Assembly: GCA_019648995.1 (NCBI GenBank) | Contig: BLXT01003735.1 | Coordinates: 1,430,283-1,467,776, forward strand | Length of the DNA: 37,494 nt | Direction of reading: 5' to 3' | Source: Plakobranchus ocellatus | Taxonomy: Eukaryota > Mollusca > Gastropoda > Plakobranchidae | Part shown: positions 1 through 12,800 of the stretch, piece after piece | Layout of the letters: every line of letters starts with the position of its first letter | How positions within the stretch are numbered: the stretch's first letter is position 1 | Notes under the pieces: generated by a model | Told to the model about the DNA's origin: nothing | Database searches by the model: none | What the model saw: only the letters and a program-made list of their open reading frames with translations | Translations under genes and position numbers: made by a program

Positions 1-690
1 ATAGGCCACTAGGAAGAGAGGAGCACTCTGCCCGTGAGGCACTGTGTGGCTGTGCACTATGGCTGGCCTATGTAAATGAGGCCAATTAGCAGTTTATAAC
101 TCTTTGCATTTTCGGGGGAGGGGAGGTAAAGAGAGCCCCCCTTGCAAAATGTCACGTTTTTACTGCTTTTCTGTACGGCAATTCGCGTTTTGACCCATAT
201 ATATATTTTTTTTTTACATATTAAGGAGAGTTTTCTGCACTAAGTATCTGACAACTTTCTTATTTTTCATGACTCTTTTCAAACAGAAAACGGCCCCTTT
301 TTAAAAATGTTGGTCCAGACAAAAGGGGGTGGGACTAAGAACCGAAGACTCTGGCTGAAATTACACCTAAACCAAGAACATTAGAAAAAGTATCTCTAAA
401 ACAAATTATAATTTAATATGAAATGTTGGATAATGATCTTATTTATTCCTATTTATATTACAAATCAAACTAGGAAATCAAATTCTTGCAAATAATTTTA
501 ATTATCAAAAAACTTAAATTATCAGGATTTAATGTAAAATGGATTCCTGATATATTAAACTGAAAAAGAGACGCACTGTTACATAATATTGCTTTCCTGT
601 CAAAAGTATATTTTTAAAGCACAGCCATAAGGCCTGTTACAAGAATTAAAAAACTGGGAAGAATAAAACAAGGGGAAAAAACCCACATAC
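1..690. other. TTC27 intron (partial), no feature recognised
   Basis: No downstream TTC27 exon, RNA gene or recognisable repeat is seen on either strand. Only an 8-base inverted repeat (1-8 with 64-71) stands out at the left edge, and it is too short to interpret. Confidence 0.5.
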
Positions 691-804
691 CTTAGAGGTA
701 ACTCTTCCAAACAGCTCCACCACTTTGTTCCACAATCTTTCTGCTGATTCCCCATTTGCATCTGGAATTTTCTCTATCACAGCTCGTGCAAGAATACCAA
801 GAAC
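691..804 (-). CDS. TTC27: TTC27 exon 20 (residues 660-697), last exon in window
   Basis: Acceptor ACTTGTAG and donor GTATGT. Encodes [20 protein letters not shown] and ends [11 protein letters not shown], matching vertebrate VLKILVRAVIDG...[11 protein letters not shown]. The next exon (vertebrate GEIWRLYA region) is not found in 1-690. Confidence 0.94.
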
Positions 805-3800
805 CTACAAGTAAAGTAAATTTGAAATCAATAAAAAGAAATCATGTTATTTTAAATATGTTCAGATAGTTTCTGCTGCACTCCTCTCTTTCCGAGTCTA
901 TTGTGCTGGAATGTTTGTTACATGAAAAAAACTAGGCCAAAGTCAAAGTTGGATCCAACCCAAATTGAAATATGAAACTATTTTAGTTCAATTTGCTTGA
1001 GACAGCACAATATTACACAATTAAAAAGCAAAAGCAAATTCAAAGAGGCATAGCTTAGGATGAAAACTGAATATCTCAGCTTGATTTTTCGTTTCATTTA
1101 TCTCTGTTATCAATTATGCTCTTAATCATATAAGCGAAGTCAGTTTTATGGCTTCACATGAATAATTAAGTCAAGGTTGGTCAAAAAGCATTTAAAACTT
1201 ATTGCTTTTTATTTTTAATTTACTTTACAGTCCCTCGGTTCAGGACAAATAAACAAACCACTAAAGATTTTATCAAAATTTGCACAGTAATTTTACTGCC
1301 ATGTGTGGGTGCTGAAATCATCGCTTGGCTGTATTTAGAAACTTGAGGCACAATACACTCTACTTTTTGCAAAGAAGTGTATGAGACATTAAAAAAAAAA
1401 AAATTATATACATATAAGTAAAAATATATAACTTTCCTTCTCTAATCTGATAACAATTTCTCTTAATCTTTTCTTTTTACCTCAGCATCAGCATATTTTT
1501 CTTTCAGGTCCATCAACCTGTGGTATGATCGTATTACATCTTCAAATTCTCCACAATCTGTGCCAATCTGTTCTTGACAGAACATTAAAAAAAAATCAGC
1601 ATTAAAGAAATTCTTTTCCTTATTTAGCGAAAAACATTGAGATGAATCATGCTAATAAGTAACTATGGGATATAACGAAACAGAGTAAAATAATACATCA
1701 CTACTGTGCAATAAAAAACAATTTTTCAAAGTCATAATAAATATGGTGGAATTAACAATACATGTAAAACAATGCCTTGACATCTATCAAAATTTAGGCA
1801 TTGTGATCTAGTCCAGTTTTTATAAATTCCTGGATAGTGTATGCACCTCATATAGTAATACATAAGTCAATAAAATAATGATCAACAAAATGTGCACTTG
1901 TGTTGACTGATATTTGTTGAATATGGGTGTTGAAATTGATTCATTTGAGAGAGAAGGCTGAGGTCATTCAGACTGTCACATTAGAATCTTTGTTGCAATT
2001 TAAAATTGTCTGACTCATAATATCAATTGGAAGGTTGACTTTGATAATATTTAAAATAATTTCAAAGCTTCACGATCAATTTATTCTAACTTTTAAAAAT
2101 ATTTTAAGACCCCTGCAGATATAGAATGATGAACAATTTTGTCTAAAATTTGGTTAATTTTAATAATACTTAAAATATTTTAAAGACTTCACTCTTAATC
2201 TAACTTAAAAAAACATTTTTAGACCTCTGAAGGAATAAAAATGTAAAAATCAAGAACAATTTTGTCCAAATTTGGTTTTAAAATAAAATCTAGTGATTCT
2301 TTAAGAACAAGGTCAGTATCAGCATAAAAGACATCGCTACGGTTTGAACGTTTCCCAATATATCAATACAAGATATTACTCACTTCTTTTTAGGTGCCTT
2401 GTCTGAAATTCATTGGCAATCATGTTACTCCACTCAAACCTGTTTTCAGTTAACCTTCACAGGCTGTTTTTACTACCATTCCCTTTTGCCCATGAGTTAA
2501 GATTTCAATAAAAGTTATTCTTTGTCTACCTCTACTGCGTTTGCTTTCAATCCTCCCAGCAATTGGTACAAGTTTCAAACCCTTGCTTCAGCAAATGTGT
2601 CTAGCAGTATTATAAAAGTTTTATGAAGATCTTTTGGGATTGTTTCCATGTCATATATTGTATTTAAGAGTTTTGCTACTCACTATCAAATTGTTTTCCC
2701 AAAGTCTCCAGTTTTCATAATTGCATTTGAGTGCATCTTGAACTGTTGCAAATGCTTTGTGTCTGAAGAAAAAAAAAACAAGCAATGGCCCTTCACTCCT
2801 TTAGAGAGTAGGTAAACAGAAAGATAAATTATGTGGACATCTCTAACAAACTTTAAAGGCAAATATTTGTCTTTTAATATCTAAAGAAAAAAAAATCAAA
2901 ATCAAGATCAACCTTTCTAACCCAATTTATTTACATTTATTAAAAAGTCATTGGCCTGATGAAACACTTTGGTCAAGTAGTGCATTTGATAACATGCAAA
3001 AGCAAATCACTTGCATTTACATTTAGTGAGTAAGGCCTTATATGAATCTGTTCAAAACTGAAAAAAATTTGTTGATTTAGTTGGCTCACCTGATATCTTT
3101 GCCATTTCAGTCAAACTTTCAGCATGAGTATGCAATTGTCAAACTCTCAAATGTCAATACTCTTGCTCACTTTAAATAATTTTCATTTATGTAGGAAAAA
3201 AACTAGAAGTCAGCATTGCTGTTAATATTGTGAATTTTATCCTATTAATCTTTTGCACTCACTTCTCTTTTAATTTCACATAGCAAGTTGCAAGATTGGA
3301 CCAGGCCTCAAAGTTCTGTGAAAAAAATAAAGAAAAAAGTAATATTGAATGCTTATGAGTACATTACCTACACAGTTGTTCTGATAACAATGAAAGCTAT
3401 ATCAAGGAATGAAACTGTTTTTCAGTTGATAGATTTTTGAATATAGCCAGTCCACAACAAGGTGATTTCAGGCTTTCAGATCCTCTGACAGGCCAGGGCG
3501 CTGGTGGCAGGCCTTGAACCCATGACAGAAGGGTCCCTGCAGATCTCAGGGCAGACTCGCTAGCCACTGAGCCACCGATGCCACCGTTTTTCAGTGAAAG
3601 GTATAAAAAAGAATTAAATTAACAGTAGATATTGCAATGTTGATAAAACTTTACACTCTTTGAAAATGAGTAAACCGTCTCAATACTTTTGTACCCCCAT
3701 AAACTCTTAAAAATGACCAAAGTATCATCTTGCAAAGTACAACGACCAAAAGTGAAATGCTTACATCATAGTCAATGGACACACATCTACGAAAACCTTT

Positions 3801-6800
3801 GGCAGCTACATCAAACTTTTTACATGCCATGGCAGTGCATCCATATGTGAACCATACAGGAATCTGTAATGATGCAAACAAATAAAAACCTAAAAAAATC
3901 CTGTATCAGAGATGATTCAGTTTTTTTTACATTTTGTTCTTTCTAATTCTTTTTTGACCAAGAGAAACATTTTTACAAGTTTTCATCAACAAAGTCAATG
4001 GTTTAAACATATCAAACATATCTAGAATAATCATGTCCTATAAATTTCAACAAAGCTTTTTTTTTTTTTTTTTAATTTAAAGTTTTCTTCAAGGTTACAT
4101 TTTCCTCAGAGACTCATTTAAATAACAGTCAATTGTTAATGGGAAGTAATGATAATGGTGATACCATCCATTGCAAATAATACATTTATCAGCTTACAAT
4201 ATATTTTTACATTACAAGAATGAGGCACTATTTTAACATCATTCCAGGAAAAAGTGGTCAACAAAAGTTGTGTTAAACTGTACATTTTTTTTTATAATCA
4301 TGAGTTTGTTAGCTCATCATTCATATGCTATCTAAATTGTCTTCATACATTTAAAACTGAAAAATTTGTAAAAAAATAAAGCATCAAATTATTAGGAGAA
4401 AATCATAACTTTTAGAAAAATAGGTTTTGATAAAAGGAAGTGCCAATAAAGATAAATAAACAATAATGAAAAGAAAAATCATTTCACCTGCAAAGAATTG
4501 ATTTCCAAAGATGCAGAAAAGCACTCAAGGGCTTTTTCAAACTGAAAAAAAAATCCAACAAATTGAGATAACATACATCTTATTGACTTAACATTTTGTT
4601 ATATTTTCTTTTGGTGTGAATAGATACAAACTGCAAACACATGAAGACAGACAACATATAAACTTTTGGGATGACAAAAAGAAAAAAAAAGCTAAAATGT
4701 TTTCTAAATAAAGAATTTAGAGTGAAATAGGTATACAAATACCCCATTTCCAAAAACAAATAAATAAGTTTAAGGGTCTAGAGGATGCAGTGGCGGTTGA
4801 AGGAAATGAAATTAATATAGTAAAAGAATGCAACCACCCACTCAAACTTATTTGAACAAATTTGAACAACACAGAGTATATGGACAAACGTTTCACCTAC
4901 AGGGCGAATGGTTGTATTCTTTCAGTATTTGAAAATGTAAAAAAATGATACAAAAATTTTATAGCGTATTAGACATTTCAGCTGGGATATGATTGTGATG
5001 AGATAGTAGGAGTCACATTAAAGATGATGGGATTTAGATGGTGGGCCTAAATGACTTATCAGGGTAAGGGTCTAAATCTAAATGACTCTCATTAACTTTT
5101 GAGTGAAGACTTCCTTCGAAAGAAAGAGAAGATATTTTTAGATCCATTGATCTTGCAGTGCCACTGGTTTAGTTCTATGTTTACAGTTCAAGAGCTAATT
5201 TTACTGCAATCCACTCTCAGGAATAGGTTACAACTTTGTTGCCAGAAGTTAAGGGATAAGTAATGCATTACGATGATTAAAAAAAAGATCATCTGGATAC
5301 TATATATAATATGTATGAATATATATTTGAAGGAGTAATTAAAAGATGTTTAACAATTTTACTTGTTGTTCTTGGAAGTAGATGTATCCCATACACCTCA
5401 TTGCACGAGCACTGCGATGATTAGAGAGCTCCCAAGCTCGCTCATAATGCTCTAAGCTGCGAGTGACATCTCCTAAGAAGCAAAGCATGTTTGGAGTCTC
5501 TTCCACAGCCAGTCGTTGCCTGATCACAAACTCAGCCTGGCGGAGATTATAGAAAGAAGATACCCCTTTGTAAAAACTACATACCTTTATTCATTTTTTT
5601 ATTTGCTCCTCTTAATATTTTTAACATCACTATTGTTTTTACTTCTCTGGTCCTTTTCTCTTCAATGAAATTAAAAAAGTTAGAAAAAAGTAACCTAAAG
5701 GATGTAATCTTTTGACAGGCTGGCATAAAATACCATTCATCTCTGAAAAAAAGTTTTTAATTATTCTGTGCCTGCAGAATCAAAAGAATGGGAAACATGA
5801 CAAAATTATTGCATGCTTTTAAAACAAAAGTTTTAAAGATAAACTGAACTTAAAGAAGACATGTCAGACTTATTAAAAATACAGATTGTTTAAATCCCTC
5901 TCACCTTTTCTAATTTGCCCATTTTTTTGTAGCATGCAATAGCATCTTCCCACAATTCCAATTTTTCAAAGATATCCAAAGCTTCTCCAGTGAGTCCAAG
6001 ATTCAGGAACAAGGATGCAAGGTCTCTCTGAAAAAACATGCAAGACAAAAAGAAAAAAAAATGGCATGCAATACGGGGAAAAAAAAAAACAAAACAAAAA
6101 ACCAACAAAAGCATTAGAAAATTTTGGTGACAGGACTAAAATATGCTTGAGAAATCTGCCATGGGATAAAGAAGTTGAATTTGGGTTCAGCCTCTGCCTG
6201 GATCATAAATGATTCCTTTACATTTTCATTTAGACACCATTATTTTACCCTTAAACAGGTAAAACCGAGTCACACATAAAATTAAACTTTGTAGAATTCT
6301 CTAACAAAAACACTAAAGATTGCTTATTTCTTTTATCCTATTTTTTGTCTTACCACCAGAAAGGCTTTTATTGGTAAGAAACATTTATGAAGTAGAAAAA
6401 AGTCACAATAAAGGTTTCTTTCAAAATTTTCTTCCTCTTTATTGCTTTAAAAATTAGCAAGATTTGAAAAAAGGCTAAAATTAAGAAATGACAAAAATAT
6501 CCATTTTTTATACCTGCATTTTTGAAAAAAATCATGTCAAATTAGATTTAATAGAATTCATAAAAATCCGACTGTATGCAGAAATTTACATGATAAGAAA
6601 CTTTTCCAAACCATGAATTCTTCTACAAATGTTTTATCCATCAAAAAGGCAGCTGGAGACTCTGGCAAAAATACAAAATAATCTTTTGTTTTTGCTGCAA
6701 TTAATTAATTCAAAAAGTTTGATTCATCTGAGAACTAGGTATTGTGTAGTGTCACATTAAAGTTTTGCTAAACACAGTGCAGACCCAGAAGACAACTGGA

Positions 6801-9800
6801 ATTTCATTTTATTCCATTTATCTTCTTTTCAACCTTATTTTTGTAATCCTTGACAACTTTTGTAGTACTCCTAACAATTCACAATGTACAAACCTGATAG
6901 AGATATCTGTTTTGTCCTTTAATAATAGTTTGAAAATTGTTTTAGGCTAAATATAAAAATTATCATATTTGTATGGACTTTCTGTAACTCAGGAAATAAA
7001 GCCTGCTTTGTCATGAACTGCTGAAGTTGGTAGTTCTATCTCAGTAATACTTCTCACCTTTAGTTCAGCAGCTGCAGTCTTGGCAGATCAAAAACTTACA
7101 CAACGCCCTATTGAGCAACAGATACCTTAAAACTGACATAAGATATATCACCTGAACCTACTTGAATTGTCCATAATGATGGCACATTGGCTGCATAAAA
7201 CAGAGGGATACGACTGGATATGCCTGGGGATGTCTCTGGTCTGCTGGCTTTATTTGAAAGTTCCTGAAGAAAGATGATAAAAACAGGCGCTGCTGGTTGA
7301 GTAAATGGCTTACAAAAAAGATTGGATGGAATTGATATTTCATTTCAAAAGATAAATCATTGTGTCAGAGCATTACAAAAGAAAAATGTTTTTTTTTTTC
7401 CAGTCAGTTTCCTGCATTTCTCTCAAAAGTTTATCAGCGTATTTTTAGGTTTAAGCCCAACTGTTCAAGTATCATTTGATGATTAACATGCTAGCGAGCA
7501 CTCTTCACAACTCTATCCATTAGCAAAACAATAGGGTCCTTAAATGAATTGCTTTTATCATAGCCCACCAGGAAATTCCACACATAACACTGTCCTTGGT
7601 CAGGGAAGGGGAAAGGATGAATGTGAAACAGATAAATAGGTTTGAGGTTGTTTGGTTCAGGAAAGGACCTGAGAAAAGTTCTCCATACGTTGTATGAAAT
7701 TAATGCTGAACATTTTTTGGCAGCATGCCTCTCATAAATAAATAAAAACCGTAACATTTTATGTACAAATTAGCAGCTCAAAGGTGTAGTTTTTGAGATC
7801 ACTTCTAAAACGTCATGTTTTTCTCAAATAACAGTTTTGAGAAGATATTAATTAGAAAAATTTTTGTTTTCTTTGTGACACCTTACAAAACACTTGGAAA
7901 ACTCATATCTAAGCACAGAAATGCATGGATGCAAATAAGTGATAAAAATTTTGTAGTGGCCTGGAATCAGACCTACTGCTACTCTAAGAACCATAATTAT
8001 ATTTTTCATATAATCCAAGCACAATGCAAACAATATATGTATTTTAGAGTGACTCCTAGATCTACTCTAGTATATCTAAATTTGATAAATTCGATAAAGA
8101 CTGTAAAAGAAGCTATACTCATAGGTTTTAGATCTACTGGATCAATTCATTGCATGTTTTTGCTACAGCCCCATGCACTTTATTGGTAGGATTTGGATGT
8201 TTGTGTATAATCAGTCCACACCAGGGTGAGCTCAAGCTCTAAGGCCCTCCGTCAGGCCAGGGCACTGGCGGCAGGGCTCAAATCACAATAAATAAGAGAG
8301 GCATCCATAGAGGTCGATTGGTGGCTTCTGCATCCCGAAACCAACAAATTGTTACAAGCACAAAGGTCATACTCTCACCTGAGGTGGGGCACTCCTTTCA
8401 AGTTAAATGTACTTCATTGTTTGCAAGTGAGTGCTATATGCACATCTCTTTGAGCTGACCATAAGTATTGATGGCATAGATAAATGTCCATATCCACAAG
8501 AATATGACATATATCGATAAAGGAAAGATTACTCAGTTCCCTTGCACAATGGATTGAATAAAATTATGAAACGTCAACAGATAATTAGATCATATTGATA
8601 ATGAATATACTGAAGATTCAATACCATTTAGATCAGTTAATAGTATACAAGTGTTTTTGATATCGGATTGACCCAAAAAATAAATCGACAGGATTTTGGC
8701 AATAACCACCCAGGTAGCGGAATTTATTGTCATTCACAAAAATTTTCATTGGCAAAATAGAAAGACAGTAAGTCTGCTTTTCTATGTTTAAATAAACTTC
8801 AATTATGGGTTTTCCTTTTCCCCTCTCAGGCAAAAACCAAAGCCCAATTATCAAAATATTGGCCTTGCTCCCAATCTCCATTGGCCTACAGTGACTTACA
8901 AGAAGTTTTGATTGGCTGGTATGCCGGCCACAGCCTGCAAACTTGCACCCATGGAAATGAAACTGTCCTTGACATCTTTCACCACAGCAAGTTAATATAA
9001 TATTGTGTTACATATTCACACTTTAAAATGCTTTCCTTTGCCATTTGTCAATCATTTGCAACTTACCTCTAGTTGCAGCATTGATCGCTCTACTGTCCTA
9101 CGCCTGTCTCTCTCCAGTTTTGATCTTATGTTCAGTGCACAAACAGCAACATTCCAATTGGTCACATGCTTTAAGATAAACTGAAAAAGGTAGGAATGAC
9201 ATAATACCAATTAGCAAAGGGCATGACCCTATTATGGCAACACATGTTTTCAAAAGGTATGTGATATGATACTAGATAAAACAAGCTTTTATTCCGGGTT
9301 TGTTTATTTTTGAGGTTGTGTACTATTTGTTTACAGAAATTCTAGGTTAAAGCTGATGGAATAGTCAAAACTACAATGGTACTGGTAAATCCCTGCATAT
9401 TTCCCAACAACTTTGCTCATCAAAGGTCACGACTGTGTCATTTTAAATAGCTCTATGATTAAATTAAAAAAAGACATAGAGAGAAAAGTTCCTATCATCT
9501 GTTTGTGGTGTGGTTTGGTTTTTGTATAGCCAGTCCAGAACAAGATGATCTCAGGCTTTCAGGCCCTCCATTAGGCCAAGCACAAATGGTAGGGCTTGAA
9601 CCCGTAACAGAAGGGTCCCTGCAAATCTCAGGGCTGATTCGCTGTCCACTGTACCACCGACGCCCCTTGTGGCTGTGCAATAGGAAAAGTAATAACAACT
9701 TCATAAGAAATTGACTGTTATTATCAACAACAGAAAAAATTCTTTCATATTCTCACTTCTTTTTTTTTCACGCTCAGTTCAAAGAAAATACATGTGATAA

Positions 9801-12800
9801 GAAGTCAATCAGGAGCACAACAAACACCTGAAAGAAAAGATTGATGATCAATTCAGTCTCTTTTTTTTTTCACTTCAAAGAATGAAAACAAATGAAATGC
9901 ATCTACTTCATTGACAGGTGAAAAGACTTAAAATTTATATTAAAAAAATGCACTGACTGATATATATGTCAAAACTTCCTCAGTCGTTAGCCTTTCCTCA
10001 GCCCTGCTGCGCCGATAGCTCTCCCTAAAAGGCAGAAAAAAAAATTTTAGGATGATAAAGTTAGACAAAATGAATCCTCAATAGTCATTGTCTATTCCTT
10101 TTGTATATAGAGTGTCAGCAAGCAATTTAAATAAGCATATCAATATTCATTTTAATATGCCTCAAGCTATCTAAAACCTAACTGTATTTGAGAAGTATTA
10201 CAGTTGCGCCTGGTTATTTTGGAATCTGACCAGGCAAAGATAATTGACATAATTTGGAGCACATTTTAGTATGATAGATGAAATGTGTGAATCTACAACA
10301 CATGCCAAAAAAATTAGCAAACGCAAATTCAAACTAAAAGAAAAAAATCAAGGACATCCTATTTTTTAAAAAAGTGTTAAAAACTGTCACTGAAAAAAAA
10401 TTCTATGCTGCTAAGTTGGGTGGATTTCACTGGCCGTGAAACCTGGACCTTAACAGATGTGAGGCAGAAGAATAGGAAATCACAAAAATATGTCTCCTTA
10501 GGTTTTAAAAAGTGATCAGAATCTCAAAGAAATAAAGAGGAAACAACAAGGTGTCCCTGTTGCCACCAGTTCCAACTGTGAAACCTGTGAAACCTGGTGG
10601 ACCTTAACAGTTGAAAGGTAGAGGAATAGCAAATCACAAATATAGGTCTCCTTTAGTTTTAAAAAGTGATCAGAATGTATAAGGAACACAGAGGAAGCAA
10701 TAAGGCTGTCCCTGAAAAAAAAAACAAATTTTGTAAAGTAATAAATAAGAAAGTAAAATTTATCATAGAGAAATAACTCCAGTCAACATTAGCTATATTG
10801 GGAGAGACAGTGTCACAGGTTCAAAAAGTTGAATTTGTGGAGAAACATGGATGCCAATACACCAGGAATGTGCTTGAGGGTAAAGATGATAACTGTTTAA
10901 TTTCATAAAAGCATAAAACAAAAAAAGATCCATTCATCAATTGGCACACTATTCAGTTTCACTACCTACATGAGACCCAGTAACAAAACTTGTTCATATG
11001 AGGATATAAGTGTTGAGGCATCCACATGCTGTTCTGTATAGGCCACTTCATTCAGAACTGTATCATCGTCTAAGGGAAGAATCTGATCAGAAAGGATTTT
11101 TGGGATTTTTAAAAAGCAACAACTACAGGCAATCAAAACATTTCTGTAAAAAAATAACTCTTGAAATCTTTTAGTTCAACTAACTTGCCATGCCTTCGTA
11201 GAAAGTGACATCCATCAAAGGAAAATTATCTGGCAATCACATTCACAATTGAGCTCTTGCTCTATAAAGACAAACATGATTGAAGTGAATGTTTCACTGA
11301 AATTTCAATCTGCTGAAGCTAGCTATGCATACCATATCTCATAAGAAAAGTTTATTGTTCATAAAAGATGTAGGTTTGTTTTTTCTTTCACAATAGGAAT
11401 AAATGAATCACAGCATTGAGGAGACAAATGCACTCTATTATCTTTTCAAACTTTTTTTATTTAATCTTGAAGGCTTTTAATACGTAGCTGCTTCTTTGGC
11501 CCTAGCATGCACAAGCCCACATGCTTCAGAAAACCAATATTGTATTTATTTTAAAAAAAAAAAAAAACTTCTCCAATTTTCTTTTATTTGAATTTATTTG
11601 AATATTTTTTTTTGCTTCTCTGCAGATCTGGTGTCTTATATTTACAGGTGACACCATGATTAGAAGAAAAAGGCTTAGGCTTGTGAAGACATACTCAGGG
11701 ATTTCAAATTTTAAATAGCATTATTGACTGCAACACCCTTAACAAAAAAAAAAGTGAAAGTCATTCATTGGCTCGCATATTTTCTATTTATTTTTTGAGT
11801 ACACTTTTTATGTGCTGCAAATTGAGACCTCTATTTCATTTCAATCAGCAACATCCTCAATTAGACCCATTTTACTCAATTTTTCATCTCATCTGGGATC
11901 ATCCCTGGTCAAAGGACAGCTCCAGTGTCTTGCCCACTCACTGATATGATAGTGATAAACTCTTGTGATTCCTCCTAAATCAAATCATTATCTCTCAAAT
12001 ATTTCCTCATGCTGGATTATTTTTGGTCTATTACCGTGAATATTAAGATCTTCAATGAATTTGATTGTGATTCTGGTGTCTCTACCTTGTGATTAAGTGA
12101 GTATTTGAAACCTTTAAATGTAATTTGAAATATTTATCTAAAAAACAAATTACAATAAAAAGTTGAAGTAATTAAATTTTTTTTTCAAATCACCTATAAA
12201 CAAAAACATGCCTTTGTTTTGATTTTTTCCTTTATATTTTGTGGTCTACAAACTTATTTTTTTGTTCATGTTCACTTTAAAATATTGGCACAATAACGTA
12301 ATATCAGAAAAGTTATATAGAAATAGAAAGCATCAAATTTTGCTCATTCCAAAAGAGACCTTGGGGAGAAACACTTCTGCTTGATGTTGCACCACAGATG
12401 CATCACTTCTTTCCTCTTCCCGCTTCACCAGCAAAATCAGTTGGGCTTTATCATCTTGCTGAAAGCGGGTTCTCTTCCCCATAGCACCTAAGATACATTT
12501 TTAAAAATTAAACATTTTTGTACAGTTTATCAAGTGTTGCTTGAAAAAAAAAAGGTTTAAATATTATAAGTTTCATGAAAAACAAAAAGCCAAAAACAAA
12601 AGAACTTGTCATTGACAAAGAAAAACCAGCTCAATTTTTTTTTTAAATCGTCAGGGAAAATTGAAGAGTTCAGCAAAACTACGTTCCAGCTATTAAGAGA
12701 ATTCACTCAATAAAAATAATGTAACTACAGTTATTACCCAAAACAGCTCCTACATGTCACAACTCTTCATTTTTTTGTGTTCTTTTTCTTTTTTTGTTTT

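Larger units (their letters stand above)
805..2683. other. TTC27 introns 18-19, mostly plain AT-rich sequence
   Basis: 805-1480 shows nothing beyond A/T tracts. 1568-2683 holds the diverged tandem duplication at 2045-2277 and the LINE 3'-end fragment at 2382-2600, described separately. Confidence 0.6.
3864..7161. other. TTC27 introns 12-15, no element recognised between exons
   Basis: The four introns between exons 16, 15, 14, 13 and 12 are AT-rich with homopolymer A/T tracts and A-rich runs such as 6053-6105. Apart from the exons listed, no conserved coding segment or structured repeat is seen on either strand. Confidence 0.55.

Noticed and set aside
1..71. 8-base inverted repeat ATAGGCCA / TGGCCTAT at the left edge
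   Set aside because: Too short and without a target-site duplication; could be chance or the end of something cut by the window.
7815..8189. 124-codon plus-strand open frame
   Set aside because: It lies in a TTC27 intron, antisense to it, and is low-complexity and hydrophobic/Lys-rich as expected of AT-rich sequence. It has no recognisable motif.
8633..8881. 82-codon minus-strand open frame with fairly even composition
   Set aside because: In the TTC27 sense strand but not needed for reading phase between exons 11 and 12, and no family resemblance. Including it would break the colinear TTC27 protein.
9495..9714. Overlapping 69-codon frames on both strands
   Set aside because: They are the two strands of the SINE copy at 9514-9665, not a gene.
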